Origin: JANMOK01 sp031415055
GTDB taxonomy: Bacteria > Pseudomonadota > Alphaproteobacteria > Rhodobacterales > Rhodobacteraceae
Reading direction: 5' to 3'
Assembly (NCBI GenBank): GCA_031415055.1
Contig: JANOQZ010000004.1
Coordinates: 1-64,000, forward strand
Length of the DNA stretch: 64,000 bases
This document shows, in pieces, positions 17,201 through 25,410 of this stretch; within the stretch, counting starts at the first letter, position 1; every line of letters begins with the position of its first letter. Made by a program: the position numbers and the translations under genes. The notes under the pieces are model-generated. The model was not told where the DNA came from and made no database searches. It saw only the letters and a program-made list of their open reading frames with translations.

Positions 17201-17226
17201 GTTACTGTCACCACAAGGAAACGATA

Positions 17227-18363
17227 ATGGGACAACTCAGCCTCGCCGATGTGCGTAAGGCCTATGGCACAGCGCAGGTCATCAAGGGCGTTTCGCTGGA
17301 CGTTACGCACGGCGAGTTCGTGGTCTTTGTCGGCCCATCGGGCTGTGGCAAGTCCACGCTGTTGCGGATGATCGCGGGGCTTGAGGAAATCACTTCGGGC
17401 GAAGTCAGCATCGACGGCAAACGGGTCAACGACCTGCCGCCGGTGCAGCGCGGCATCGCCATGGTGTTCCAGTCCTACGCACTGTATCCGCATATGACCG
17501 TCTATGAAAACATCGCTTTCCCGCTGCGGGTCGAAAGGCTTGCGCAAGCCGAGGTCGAGGCGAAAGTCCGGCGGGCATCGGGCATTCTGAAACTCGACGA
17601 GCGTCTGCAGCACAAGCCGGGGCAATTGTCCGGCGGCCAGCGCCAGCGCGTCGCCATCGGCCGTGCTATCGTGCGCGAACCCAGCGTCTTCCTGTTCGAT
17701 GAACCGTTGTCCAACCTCGACGCCGCCTTGCGGGCCGAGATGCGGGTAGAACTGTCAAAACTGCACAGCGACCTCGACGCGACGATGATCTATGTCACCC
17801 ACGATCAGGTCGAGGCGATGACGATGGCCGACCGCATTGTCGTGCTCGACAAAGGGGCGATTTCACAGGTCGGAACCCCGCTCGAACTGTATCACAAGCC
17901 GCAAAACCTGTTCGTGGCCGGCTTCATCGGCAACCCGAAAATGAATTTCCTGCCTGTGACTTGTGTGGCGGCCAGCAAGGAGGGTGCCAAGGTCACTCTC
18001 CCAGGCGGCACCAACTTGAGCGTCCATTGTGACGCCACAATTGTGACGGCTGGCCAGAAATTGACGCTCGGCATCCGACCGGAACATATTGGTTCTGGCG
18101 GCTCCGAGGCCCGCATTGATGCTATACCAACCGTGATCGAACGACTTGGCGTCCATACGGTGGCATATTGTAGCGCGGCAGGCAGCGACGGGGTGTTCCG
18201 CGCCTTGCTGGAGGGGGCGGCTCCGGCACAAGTTGGCAAGACCCTGCCGCTGACGTTCAATGGCGCAGATTGCCATTTGTTCAGCGCTGACGGCAACGCT
18301 TTGGAACGGCATGTGCCGATGACGGAGCTTGATCCGAATCGGGTGAATGCTGGAGCGGCCTGA
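17227..18363 (+). CDS. ABC transporter ATPase (UgpC/MsmK type)
   Basis: 378 residues from ATG 17227 (AAGGA upstream). Nucleotide-binding domain: Walker A GPSGCGKST, Q-loop in VFQSYALYPHMT, signature LSGGQRQRVAIGRA, Walker B VFLFDEPLSNLD and the switch histidine in VTHDQVEAMT. A C-terminal OB/TOBE regulatory region follows (about 235-378). It energises the importer encoded just upstream. MsmK-type ATPases often serve several sugar permeases, so it may be shared with the second importer at 25-31 kb. An upstream in-frame ATG at 17167 lies inside the hairpin and is rejected. Confidence 0.93.
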   Translation: MGQLSLADVRKAYGTAQVIKGVSLDVTHGEFVVFVGPSGCGKSTLLRMIAGLEEITSGEVSIDGKRVNDLPPVQRGIAMVFQSYALYPHMTVYENIAFPLRVERLAQAEVEAKVRRASGILKLDERLQHKPGQLSGGQRQRVAIGRAIVREPSVFLFDEPLSNLDAALRAEMRVELSKLHSDLDATMIYVTHDQVEAMTMADRIVVLDKGAISQVGTPLELYHKPQNLFVAGFIGNPKMNFLPVTCVAASKEGAKVTLPGGTNLSVHCDATIVTAGQKLTLGIRPEHIGSGGSEARIDAIPTVIERLGVHTVAYCSAAGSDGVFRALLEGAAPAQVGKTLPLTFNGADCHLFSADGNALERHVPMTELDPNRVNAGAA

Positions 18364-18369
18364 CGAAAG

Positions 18370-19824
18370 TCAGCGCTCGTTGATTGGCCAAATATCCTGT
18401 GGCGCTTTCTGGTACGGCGTGGTTCGCGGATCGTTCGGATAGGGTGAACCCGCGGAACAATAAAGGATCTTCGACGATATCTGCGAAAACGAGGCGTAGA
18501 AATGGTTGGTAGATTTGACGACCAGAATCCGTCGTTGTTGCGGGTCGATGCCGAAAATCCGGAACAGGCTGGTATCAAAACACTGCGCCCGGGTCGAATT
18601 CAGGATAACCTCAATCCCGTTGAAATCGACCAAGGCCGCGTCACCCATCGGCACCGGCCCACCTCCGAAAGTTTGCTGCGCATTGCGCAGGCAGCGCACG
18701 ACGCGGACCGCCGCGTCAACCGGATCGCCGGTGCCGGGCGCTGACTTGGCCCCGAACCGCAATGCCAGCTCCGCGCCTTCGCCCGCGGCAATACAAATCT
18801 GCACGGCCAGCGGATCCCAGATCGAGCCAAAGGCGATGCCGCGGGTGCCACGCCGCATCGCTTCGGCCAATATCACCGTCGCGTCACCCGCCGTTCCACC
18901 GCCCGGATTGTCCCAGACATCGGCAATCACGACCGGATGGGTGCGAGAATGTTCGGCGATGGCCAGTGCCTCGGCTGGCGTCACTTCCGGACTGCGCACC
19001 TTGCCGCGCAATGCATATAAATTATCGCCCAACTCTTTAGCCAGACTTGTGCCAAAATCGGCATTGTCATCGGTCACCACCAAAAGCTTGGTGCCCATCT
19101 CCGGCACGTCCCCCGCCATGAAACCATGGATCACCGAGATCGACAGAATGCGCGCGTCCGACGCTTCCAATTCATAGAGCCGGTCCACATAACCCCGCAT
19201 CGGCTGGGTCGAAGTCGGGAAAACGTCGATCATCTTGCAATCATGCACTGCCATGACCGGGCTGATCGTGCCTTGCAGCCGAAGTGCCAAAAGCCGCCAT
19301 AAATCCTCGGCGCGATCGACAAAATCGGTATGTGGGAATTCTTTGAAAGCAATCAAAAGATTGGCCGCCGCCACCCGCCTTTTGGTCAGGTGCGAATGCG
19401 GGTCGATTGTGGCAAATATCGGTACTGCCGATCCCACCAGAGCACGCACGCCATCCAGAAAGTCACCCTCCGGGTCATCATAGCCGTCTGCAACCATCGC
19501 GCCGTGCAGGCCCAAAGCGACGGCATCCACGGGCAGCGCAGCTTGCAGTTGGGCCAATATTTCATCGCGCAGCCGCTCATAAGTATCGCGGTTCAAAAGC
19601 CCCGCCGGGTCGGCCCAAGCTGCCGTGCCCTCGACCAAGTCCCAACCGTGTATTTCGGCCACCTCACGCCCGACCGGAATGATAGCCGAACACAATGTCG
19701 GCGTGTCCGGATGCTCACCCGGGCGCGCCAGCATTGACGCTTCGAAAGCGCTAATGTCGACGCGGATCGGCGAGAATGTGTTGGTCTCGGTCGCCAGAAC
19801 CGCCGTAAAAATCTGCCGTTTCAT
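18370..19824 (-). CDS. M81-family metallopeptidase (MlrC-like)
   Basis: 484 residues from ATG 19824. MlrC was first described in the breakdown of the linear peptide from microcystin. Visible family motifs are LATETNTFSPIRVD at the N-terminus, LGLHGAMVADGYDDPEGDFL, ATIDPHSHLT and VIADVWDNPGGGTAGD; Asp and His residues in these form the presumed zinc site. Its start overlaps the stop of the NTF2-like gene upstream (ATGA). It converges with the ABC ATPase gene with only six bases between stops. In this setting it could cleave peptide or amide bonds in a muropeptide or N-acyl sugar; that is speculation. Confidence 0.85.
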   Translation of the reverse strand: MKRQIFTAVLATETNTFSPIRVDISAFEASMLARPGEHPDTPTLCSAIIPVGREVAEIHGWDLVEGTAAWADPAGLLNRDTYERLRDEILAQLQAALPVDAVALGLHGAMVADGYDDPEGDFLDGVRALVGSAVPIFATIDPHSHLTKRRVAAANLLIAFKEFPHTDFVDRAEDLWRLLALRLQGTISPVMAVHDCKMIDVFPTSTQPMRGYVDRLYELEASDARILSISVIHGFMAGDVPEMGTKLLVVTDDNADFGTSLAKELGDNLYALRGKVRSPEVTPAEALAIAEHSRTHPVVIADVWDNPGGGTAGDATVILAEAMRRGTRGIAFGSIWDPLAVQICIAAGEGAELALRFGAKSAPGTGDPVDAAVRVVRCLRNAQQTFGGGPVPMGDAALVDFNGIEVILNSTRAQCFDTSLFRIFGIDPQQRRILVVKSTNHFYASFSQISSKILYCSAGSPYPNDPRTTPYQKAPQDIWPINER

Positions 19825-20309
19825 GCGCCGCCCATCGGGTTTGGCAGGTAGCCGACAAAACCGCTGATCCTCCAGCGACCTTCCTGCTTGCGGCAGAAAT
19901 AAAGTGATTGCCGCAACAACCGGTCGATTCCGCAATCGGCTTTGTTAATGCTGCCGTCGAATTTCTTGTGCGCTATGGCACGGTTGCCCGAAATTTCGAT
20001 CTGTTCGAGGCGGGTCGCGTGGAAAATCGCCGCGCGTGGATCATCGGCGAAATCTGTTGCTCGCGTCTCGGCTGCCTGTCGCATCCATTCGGTGCGATAG
20101 GCTGCGAGTGTCGGGAACGACACACGCCAATCGTCCGGGTTAGCCAATTTCTTGCCATCGATTCCCATGAAACCATCGCTGATGAAATCGTCTACCACCA
20201 TGGACCAGTCGGCAGCCAAAAAAGCGGTGATGTCACGCTCGACCAACATCTGCCAAATTACGTGTCGGTCGGGCTCGTCAGCAGCAAACGGATTGGTCAT
20301 CGAGGACAT
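19821..20309 (-). CDS. NTF2-like (SnoaL/DUF4440-type) small protein
   Basis: 162 residues. The sequence pattern (W-x-M-L-x-x-R-D-I-x-x-F-L-x-x-D-W near the N-terminus, FHATRLEQIEISGNRAIAHKKF in the middle, and a C-terminal RWRISGFVGYLP) fits the cone-shaped NTF2-like fold. These proteins are enzymes or binding scaffolds for small ligands, and no catalytic residue can be assigned. It is first in a two-gene operon with the M81 peptidase and divergent from the murR region. A second ATG at 20300 is possible. A second, unrelated NTF2-like gene sits in the rhamnose locus. Confidence 0.7.
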   Translation of the reverse strand: MSSMTNPFAADEPDRHVIWQMLVERDITAFLAADWSMVVDDFISDGFMGIDGKKLANPDDWRVSFPTLAAYRTEWMRQAAETRATDFADDPRAAIFHATRLEQIEISGNRAIAHKKFDGSINKADCGIDRLLRQSLYFCRKQEGRWRISGFVGYLPNPMGGA

Positions 20310-20311
20310 TT

Positions 20312-20330
20312 TATGAAAATCATTTTCATA
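20312..20330. promoter_or_regulatory. Perfect 19-bp palindrome next to the NTF2-like gene start
   Basis: TATGAAAATCATTTTCATA is a perfect palindrome three bases upstream of the NTF2-like start codon, overlapping its likely ribosome-binding or promoter region. A related imperfect copy lies at 20385-20401. TGAAA-N-TTTCA palindromes are typical of RpiR/MurR-type regulators, one of which is encoded 245 bases away. Confidence 0.55.
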
Positions 20331-20359
20331 TCTGGTTGATTTGATCGCAGATTTGCGGC

Positions 20360-20372
20360 ATTAATACCAATT
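20360..20372 (-). promoter_or_regulatory. TTGGTATTA motif between NTF2-like gene and murR region
   Basis: On the minus strand it reads AATTGGTATTAAT, the same core as the candidate NagQ-like operators at 10150 and 11334. It lies between the two TGAAA palindromes, so this divergent promoter may answer to both regulators. Confidence 0.4.
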
Positions 20373-20384
20373 AGTCAATCATTA

Positions 20385-20401
20385 CTGAAAATGAATTTCA
20401 G
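20385..20401. promoter_or_regulatory. Second TGAAA/TTTCA palindrome before the small ORF and murR
   Basis: CTGAAAATGAATTTCAG has 6-bp perfect arms (CTGAAA/TTTCAG). It is 21 bases upstream of the start of the 50-codon ORF and about 70 bases from the first copy. Confidence 0.5.
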
Positions 20402-20421
20402 ATTGAGGCAGGAGCAAGGCA

Positions 20422-20574
20422 ATGGAACACACGCTCTTTGGCGTCAGCAAAGCGGGCGCAGGCAGAAATGCCCTATCCTTCGGTGCCCATCCGCCCGCCC
20501 ACGCTTGCGTACTCGTGTCGATGAAGATCGACTGCAAAGTGGAAATCGATTGTAGCGCCTACAGGGCGCCTTGA
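20422..20574 (+). CDS. 50-residue ORF coupled to murR, unknown
   Basis: Starts at ATG 20422 with AGGAG seven bases upstream, the best ribosome-binding site in this promoter region, and ends at TGA 20572-20574, which overlaps the regulator start (TGATG). The product begins MEHTLFGVSKAGAG and has three cysteines, two of them in KIDCKVEIDCSAY. I do not recognise it. Because the regulator lacks a good ribosome-binding site of its own, this ORF may mainly serve to couple its translation. It could also be a remnant of a larger gene. Confidence 0.45.
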   Translation: MEHTLFGVSKAGAGRNALSFGAHPPAHACVLVSMKIDCKVEIDCSAYRAP

Positions 20575-21443
20575 TGCCACAAAGTGATCTGTTTGCGGTG
20601 CTGAACGCCCAGCTCGGCGCGCTGTCACGCTCGGAGCAAAGTATCGCCGCGCTGCTGACCAGCGAAACCGACTATGCGCTGTCCGCCTCGATTACGGAAC
20701 TGGCGGCACGCGCAGAAGTCTCTCCACCGACCGTCACCCGATTTTGCCGTCGATTGGGCTGCGAGTCCTATTCCGATTTCAAGATGCAACTTGCACAAGC
20801 CGCTTTCACCGGACTCCGGTATAATCGAACTTTGGAGATCGGCGAAAAACCTGACTATGCCGATTCGGTTTTTGACGCGGCGGTCAGCGCGATGCGAACC
20901 ACCCGCGATGCCCTTGATCGGGATCGGGTGGAGGAAGCGGCGAGAGCCGTCTCGCAGGCTGGAACAATCGCCGCCTACGGCTCTGGGGGCAATTCGGCGA
21001 TGATAGCGGGCGAAATCCAGAATCGGCTGTTCCGGCTTGGTTTGCATGTCTCCGCCTCGGCCGATCATTCGTTCCAGCTCATGCAATCGGCCGCCCTCGG
21101 TCCGGGCGACGTAGTGATCGGGTCGTCGCTGTCGGGTCGCAATGTCGAGCTGATCAAAGCCTTTGCGGCTGCACGCACTTATGGCGCGGTGATTATTGCC
21201 ATGTCGCGTTCGGCCAGTCCGGTCGCTTTAGCTGCCCACATCAATCTGGCGGTGGATATTGACGAAGGCGACAATATCCTGATGCCAACGTCGGCCCGCT
21301 ACAGTTTTCTGATGATGGTCGATATTCTTGCCCATCGAGTCGCCCAGTTGCGCGAAACTCCGGCGCGTGAAACTCTGCGCCGCATCAAGTTCCAGCTTGC
21401 CAATGAACGCGACGCCAATGACCGGGAGGTTTTGGGTGACTGA
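20574..21443 (+). CDS. MurR/RpiR-family transcriptional regulator
   Basis: About 289 residues: an N-terminal HTH_6 domain (LTSETDYALSASITELAARA, then TVTRFCRRLGCESYSDFK) and a C-terminal SIS sugar-phosphate sensor (about 130-265, with AYGSGGNSAMIAGE and GSSLSGRNVELIKA). MurR-type proteins sense MurNAc-6-P or similar phosphosugars. Its position before an SDR relic and the GH20 gene, and opposite the NTF2-like/M81 operon, suggests local control of amino-sugar use. The palindromes at 20312 and 20385 are candidate operators. Confidence 0.88.
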   Translation: MPQSDLFAVLNAQLGALSRSEQSIAALLTSETDYALSASITELAARAEVSPPTVTRFCRRLGCESYSDFKMQLAQAAFTGLRYNRTLEIGEKPDYADSVFDAAVSAMRTTRDALDRDRVEEAARAVSQAGTIAAYGSGGNSAMIAGEIQNRLFRLGLHVSASADHSFQLMQSAALGPGDVVIGSSLSGRNVELIKAFAAARTYGAVIIAMSRSASPVALAAHINLAVDIDEGDNILMPTSARYSFLMMVDILAHRVAQLRETPARETLRRIKFQLANERDANDREVLGD

Positions 21444-21936
21444 CAAGGGCATCGCCATCGTAACTGGCGCAGGCGGCGACATCGGCCGCGCCATCGCCGC
21501 CACCCTGTCGTGCACCCATCGGGTTATCGTTGCCGACATGGATTTGGCAGCGGCCGAAAAAACCGCCGCTTCACTGGACGCCACTGCACTGCATTGCGAC
21601 ATCACCGACCCGGCATCGGTTGTCGACTTTGCCAAAGCCGTCCGTGCCATCGGCGCGGTTTCGGTGCCGGTCAACAACGCCGGTGCCTCGCACGCTGTTT
21701 CGCTGCATGCGCTGACCGAGGTGGGACTGGCTGCCGACCTGAACCTGAACCTCGCTGGAGCGATCCGCATTTTCAAGGCCTTTCGCGCCGATCTGATCGC
21801 CACCAACGGTTGCATGATCAACATCGCCTCGGCCAACGGCATCGGCACATTTGGTCACCCGGTCGGTTGCTGCCTGCTGGCTGCGCAATCGGCGTTGGCC
21901 GCCACTTTCACCCAATCCGCCGACTTCACCCGTTGA
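21436..21936 (+). pseudogene. Truncated short-chain dehydrogenase without active site
   Basis: GTG 21436 (GGGAGG upstream, 8-base overlap with the regulator) opens 166 codons. The nucleotide-binding part of an SDR is clear: TGAGGDIGRAIA, then a DMD acidic pair, and NNAGASHAV. After SANGIGTFGHP, where Tyr-x3-Lys should follow, the frame instead reads VGCCLLAAQSALAATF and stops 19 residues later. The catalytic Tyr and Lys and about 80 C-terminal residues are missing, so an oxidoreductase activity is not expected. A stable truncated NAD-binding protein is conceivable but less likely. Confidence 0.65.
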
Positions 21937-21946
21937 AAGCCTTGCC

Positions 21947-23857
21947 ATGACCGATAACGCCTACCGCCTAGAAGCCCGCTACACGCCGCTTGATGACGAA
22001 CGGATGGGCCGGTTCGACCTGACGCTGCACAACCATTCAGACCAATCATTAACGGATTTCACCCTGTGTTTTTCGGCTTTGACCCGAGCTGGTCGTGGCG
22101 CAACTTGTGTCAACGCCGTGCTCTTGCGCCGCGTCGCCAATTTTCACGAATTCGCACCCCCGCAAGGTTTTTCACTGGCTCCCGGTGCCAGTTGGTCTTT
22201 CGCTTTGGAAGGGCTGACGCACCGGCCCAAACATCGGCTCGACGGGCCCAAGGCGGGCTATCTTGCACTGAAAACCGGCACTGCTCGCGTCACTACTGGC
22301 GATCTGCGCACGTACGCATTCGCCACTGGTCCATTGCGCCATATTCCCGAGGGCAAATTGGAAATCCCGCTTTCGGTTACGCCGTGGCCGCAGAATTGCA
22401 CGATCGCGGAATGGCGGACCGAAGCTGTAATTCTGGTCCCGGAACCTGATACCCGGGCTGACGATCTGTCAGCCACAAGCAGAATCGCCGCGCTCACGCA
22501 GCGCCTGTTCCCCGCCAACCGGGCACCGTTCGCGTTGACGGGCAGGGGCCTGACCCTGACATTCCTACAAGATGCGTCGTTCAAGCCGGACGCTTACCGC
22601 CTTGACTTTACGGCCAGTGAGATCACGCTAGCCTCTGGTTCGCCTTCGGGCCGCGATTACGGCCTCATCACATTGGCGCAAATCGCCAGCGCCGCCCATG
22701 CTGACCCCGCAACGTTCAAATTCCCTGCGCACGGCACAATTTCCGATCATCCACGCTATGGCTGGCGTGGGGCACACCTTGATGTGTCGCGCCATTTCTG
22801 GCCGCTCGACGACGTGCTGCGTTTCCTTGACATCATGGCCTGGCTGAAATTGAACGCGTTCCAGTGGCACCTGACCGACGACGAAGGCTGGCGGCTGGAA
22901 ATCAAGGCACTGCCCGAACTAACGGCGATCGGGGCGTTTCGCGGGGCCGGATTGCCAATGGTGCCCCAGCTTGGTTCAGGTGCCGAGGCCTATGGCGGCT
23001 TCTATACCCAAGACCAGGTGCGCAGCGTCATTGGGCGCGCCGCGGCATTGCATATCGACATCGTGCCCGAGATCGACATTCCCGGCCATTCGACGGCAGT
23101 ATTGAAGGCTCTGCCGCACCTGATCGACCCTGACGAGCCGCACGACAGTTACCGTTCGATCCAGGGTTATCCCAACAACGCGCTCAACCCTGGTGTCGCG
23201 GCGACACAGGATTTTCTCGACACGGTGGTTGGCGAAGTCGCGGCGCTGTTCCCCGGCCCCTATATCCATGTCGGGGCCGACGAAGTGGACAAGGAAAGCT
23301 GGCTGCAATCGCCGCGCGCCCGCGTGTTGATGCAATACGAAGGTCTTGCCAATACTAACGAATTACAGGGGTACCTGCTGCGCCAAGTGCAAAGTACAAT
23401 CCGCCGACACGGCAAACGGCTAGCTGGCTGGGACGAGGTCAGCCACGGCGGCGGGGTCGATGCCGAGGGCACCTTACTGGTCGCGTGGCAGAAACGCGAG
23501 GTGATCGCCAAGCTCGCCGCCGAAGGTTATGACGTGATCGCCAGCCCGGGCCAAGCCTATTACCTCGACATGGTGCAAGCCGAAGGCTGGGACGAGCCGG
23601 GAGCGAGCTGGGCCGGGACAGTTTCCCCGCAATTCACCTATGAATACGAAGCCGCAGGCGACCTGCCACCTGATCAGTTGCACCGGCTGAAAGGGGTGCA
23701 GGCCTGCATCTGGAGCGAACATCTTGTCAACAAGGCACTGTTCAACCACATGGTATTTCCGCGTTTAGGCGCAGTGGCCGAATCCGCTTGGACAGAAGTT
23801 GCCATGAAAAATTGGCTGCGATTCGCGAAATTGTCTAGGTCTCTGCCAAAACTATGA
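21947..23857 (+). CDS. Beta-N-acetylhexosaminidase (GH20)
   Basis: 636 residues from ATG 21947. It releases terminal GlcNAc or GalNAc from chitin or peptidoglycan fragments by substrate-assisted catalysis. An N-terminal beta domain (about 1-240) leads into the GH20 barrel: HLDVSRHFWPLDDVLRFLDI, WHLTDDEGWRLEIK, DIVPEIDIPGHS, and the catalytic Asp-Glu pair in HVGADEVDKE near residue 441. WAGTVSP and W-S-E-H at the end are typical. No signal peptide is visible, so the enzyme is probably cytoplasmic and acts on imported disaccharides, consistent with the importer upstream. Confidence 0.93.
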   Translation: MTDNAYRLEARYTPLDDERMGRFDLTLHNHSDQSLTDFTLCFSALTRAGRGATCVNAVLLRRVANFHEFAPPQGFSLAPGASWSFALEGLTHRPKHRLDGPKAGYLALKTGTARVTTGDLRTYAFATGPLRHIPEGKLEIPLSVTPWPQNCTIAEWRTEAVILVPEPDTRADDLSATSRIAALTQRLFPANRAPFALTGRGLTLTFLQDASFKPDAYRLDFTASEITLASGSPSGRDYGLITLAQIASAAHADPATFKFPAHGTISDHPRYGWRGAHLDVSRHFWPLDDVLRFLDIMAWLKLNAFQWHLTDDEGWRLEIKALPELTAIGAFRGAGLPMVPQLGSGAEAYGGFYTQDQVRSVIGRAAALHIDIVPEIDIPGHSTAVLKALPHLIDPDEPHDSYRSIQGYPNNALNPGVAATQDFLDTVVGEVAALFPGPYIHVGADEVDKESWLQSPRARVLMQYEGLANTNELQGYLLRQVQSTIRRHGKRLAGWDEVSHGGGVDAEGTLLVAWQKREVIAKLAAEGYDVIASPGQAYYLDMVQAEGWDEPGASWAGTVSPQFTYEYEAAGDLPPDQLHRLKGVQACIWSEHLVNKALFNHMVFPRLGAVAESAWTEVAMKNWLRFAKLSRSLPKL

Positions 23858-23936
23858 CGAAATTTCAAAAAGTGAATTGCTCGCAATTAATGGCACCTTT
23901 TTGCTGCCCCTGCCGGAAACTGCCTCATCGTGTTGT

Positions 23937-24125
23937 ATGGGCCAACCGTTGAGCAATACAACATAGTCAAGCGAGCCTGAGGGCGCTGGCCACCTGTTGG
24001 GGGAACAATCAGAAGACGGTCGCAAAGTGGAAAATGCCGACGTCTGCAATTGTTGTGCCGACAGGTACGAGGCACCGTCATTGGACAGGCACCTCGTCCG
24101 CCAACCTTCCATTTCGGAATCGCTG
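23937..24125 (+). mobile_element. IS481-type transposase 5' remnant
   Basis: Starting at ATG 23937 (MGQPLSN) the sequence resembles the N-terminus of an IS481-family transposase with small deletions and a stop. The clearest stretch, in one frame, is AIQHSQASLRALATCW followed by NNQKTVAKWKMPTSAI and VPTGT, the helix-turn-helix part. Similarity fades after about 24,070. No DDE catalytic region, no 3' end and no inverted repeat pair are visible, so only a dead fragment remains. It sits between the GH20 gene and the lacI-type gene. Confidence 0.65.
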
Positions 24126-24288
24126 CCGTTGAACGGACGTGGTGAGAAATTGCGTCTATGATTGCATTGCGGGCGTGAGGGACGCAGCGCTTGCGTTTTG
24201 CGACTTTCCTATTGTCAGTTCTGGACCTCTGGTGCAAATCAGTGGCATGGATAAGTTATTGCACCTGCTTTAGGCCGTTTGCGCATTG

Positions 24289-25305
24289 ATGGTCACACTT
24301 CGGGAAATTGCGAAAGCAGCAGGGGTATCGTCGGCCACCGTGTCGCGGGTGTTGAATTTTGACCATACTCTGGCGGTGACGGCGCAAACGCGCCGGACGA
24401 TCATCGAAACGGCCGAGGCCTTGAATTATGCGACGCCGCGCAACCGGAACCGCGCCAGCCAGCAAGGGCTGAACAAGGTTGCACTGGTGCATTTCCTTAG
24501 CCCGGATCAAGAATTCGCCGATCCCTATTATGTTGGGCTGCGGCTGGGGATCGAACGGCGCTGCGCGGCACTGAAAGTGGAAACCATCAAAGTATATCAT
24601 ACCGACTCGATGCCCGATGCTGCCTTGCTGAACAGCGCCTCTGGCGTCATCGCGATTGGCCGCCAAAGCCGCGAGGAAATCGCCTGGATCCAACAACACA
24701 ACCGAAATATCGTGTTTGCCGATTTCCCGCCTCCGGGCGATGAATATGACAGTGTCGACTGTAACCTTGAACTTGCTACCCGCAAACTATTGAAGGCGCT
24801 AACCGAGATGGGTTATCGCCGCATCGCCTTTGTCGGCTGGGTCGAAGGGATCGATGTTGTCACCCAAAAAGAACGCGAAAAGCGCTGCCAAGCGTATACG
24901 AACTGGATGATCGAAGCAGGTATGTATGACCCCACGATCTGCCTGACCGAAAGCAACAACGAGCAAAGCGGTTATCGCCTGACCCGCACGATTCTGAGCC
25001 AGCCGAACCGGGCCGACGCGCTGATCACGTGCAACGACAACATAGCCGTTGGCGCGTATCGTGCCATTCACGAACTGGGGCTGAGGATTCCCGAGGATAT
25101 CGCGGTTGCCAGTTACAATGACATATCGGTCGCGCAGTTCATGAATCCGCCGCTTTCGACCGTGCGTTTGCCTTCGGAAGAGATCGGCGAAACTGCCGTC
25201 GATGTGCTGCTGGAACGTATTGCCGGACGCGAGATTGCCAAGCGTATTACCCTTGCGTCGCAGCCGGTATGGCGAGGCAGCACGCGGCGCTTGCCGGGTA
25301 GCTGA
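24289..25305 (+). CDS. LacI-family transcriptional regulator
   Basis: 338 residues from ATG 24289. An N-terminal helix-turn-helix (LREIAKAAGVSSATVSRVLN, residues 4-23) and hinge are followed by a periplasmic-binding-like sensor (about 60-330), with EMGYRRIAFVG and ITCNDNIAVGAYRAIHELG typical of the EbgR/GalR group. It precedes and probably controls the sugar importer and GH2 glycosidase genes on the same strand; a galactoside-type inducer is a reasonable guess. No clear ribosome-binding site is visible. Confidence 0.9.
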   Translation: MVTLREIAKAAGVSSATVSRVLNFDHTLAVTAQTRRTIIETAEALNYATPRNRNRASQQGLNKVALVHFLSPDQEFADPYYVGLRLGIERRCAALKVETIKVYHTDSMPDAALLNSASGVIAIGRQSREEIAWIQQHNRNIVFADFPPPGDEYDSVDCNLELATRKLLKALTEMGYRRIAFVGWVEGIDVVTQKEREKRCQAYTNWMIEAGMYDPTICLTESNNEQSGYRLTRTILSQPNRADALITCNDNIAVGAYRAIHELGLRIPEDIAVASYNDISVAQFMNPPLSTVRLPSEEIGETAVDVLLERIAGREIAKRITLASQPVWRGSTRRLPGS

Positions 25306-25372
25306 CTGCTTCTGCTAAATATTTACTAAAGAAGATTGCGCGATGAAATTTGCCACGCTAATACTTTCGCAT

Positions 25373-25398
25373 GAGGCCTGAAAAAGAGCCTCGCTTTT
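25373..25398 (+). terminator. Weak hairpin with T tract between regulator and importer genes
   Basis: GAGGC (25373-25377) pairs with GCCTC (25388-25392), followed by GCTTTT. The stem is only 5 bp, so this is a weak terminator or attenuator candidate placed just before the binding protein's ribosome-binding site. Confidence 0.3.
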
Positions 25399-25410
25399 GG
25401 GAGGACAAAC

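Noticed and set aside
17167..17226. N-terminal extension of the ABC ATPase
   Set aside because: The extra start lies inside the intercistronic hairpin and the extension has no family similarity; ATG 17227 has its own AAGGA site.
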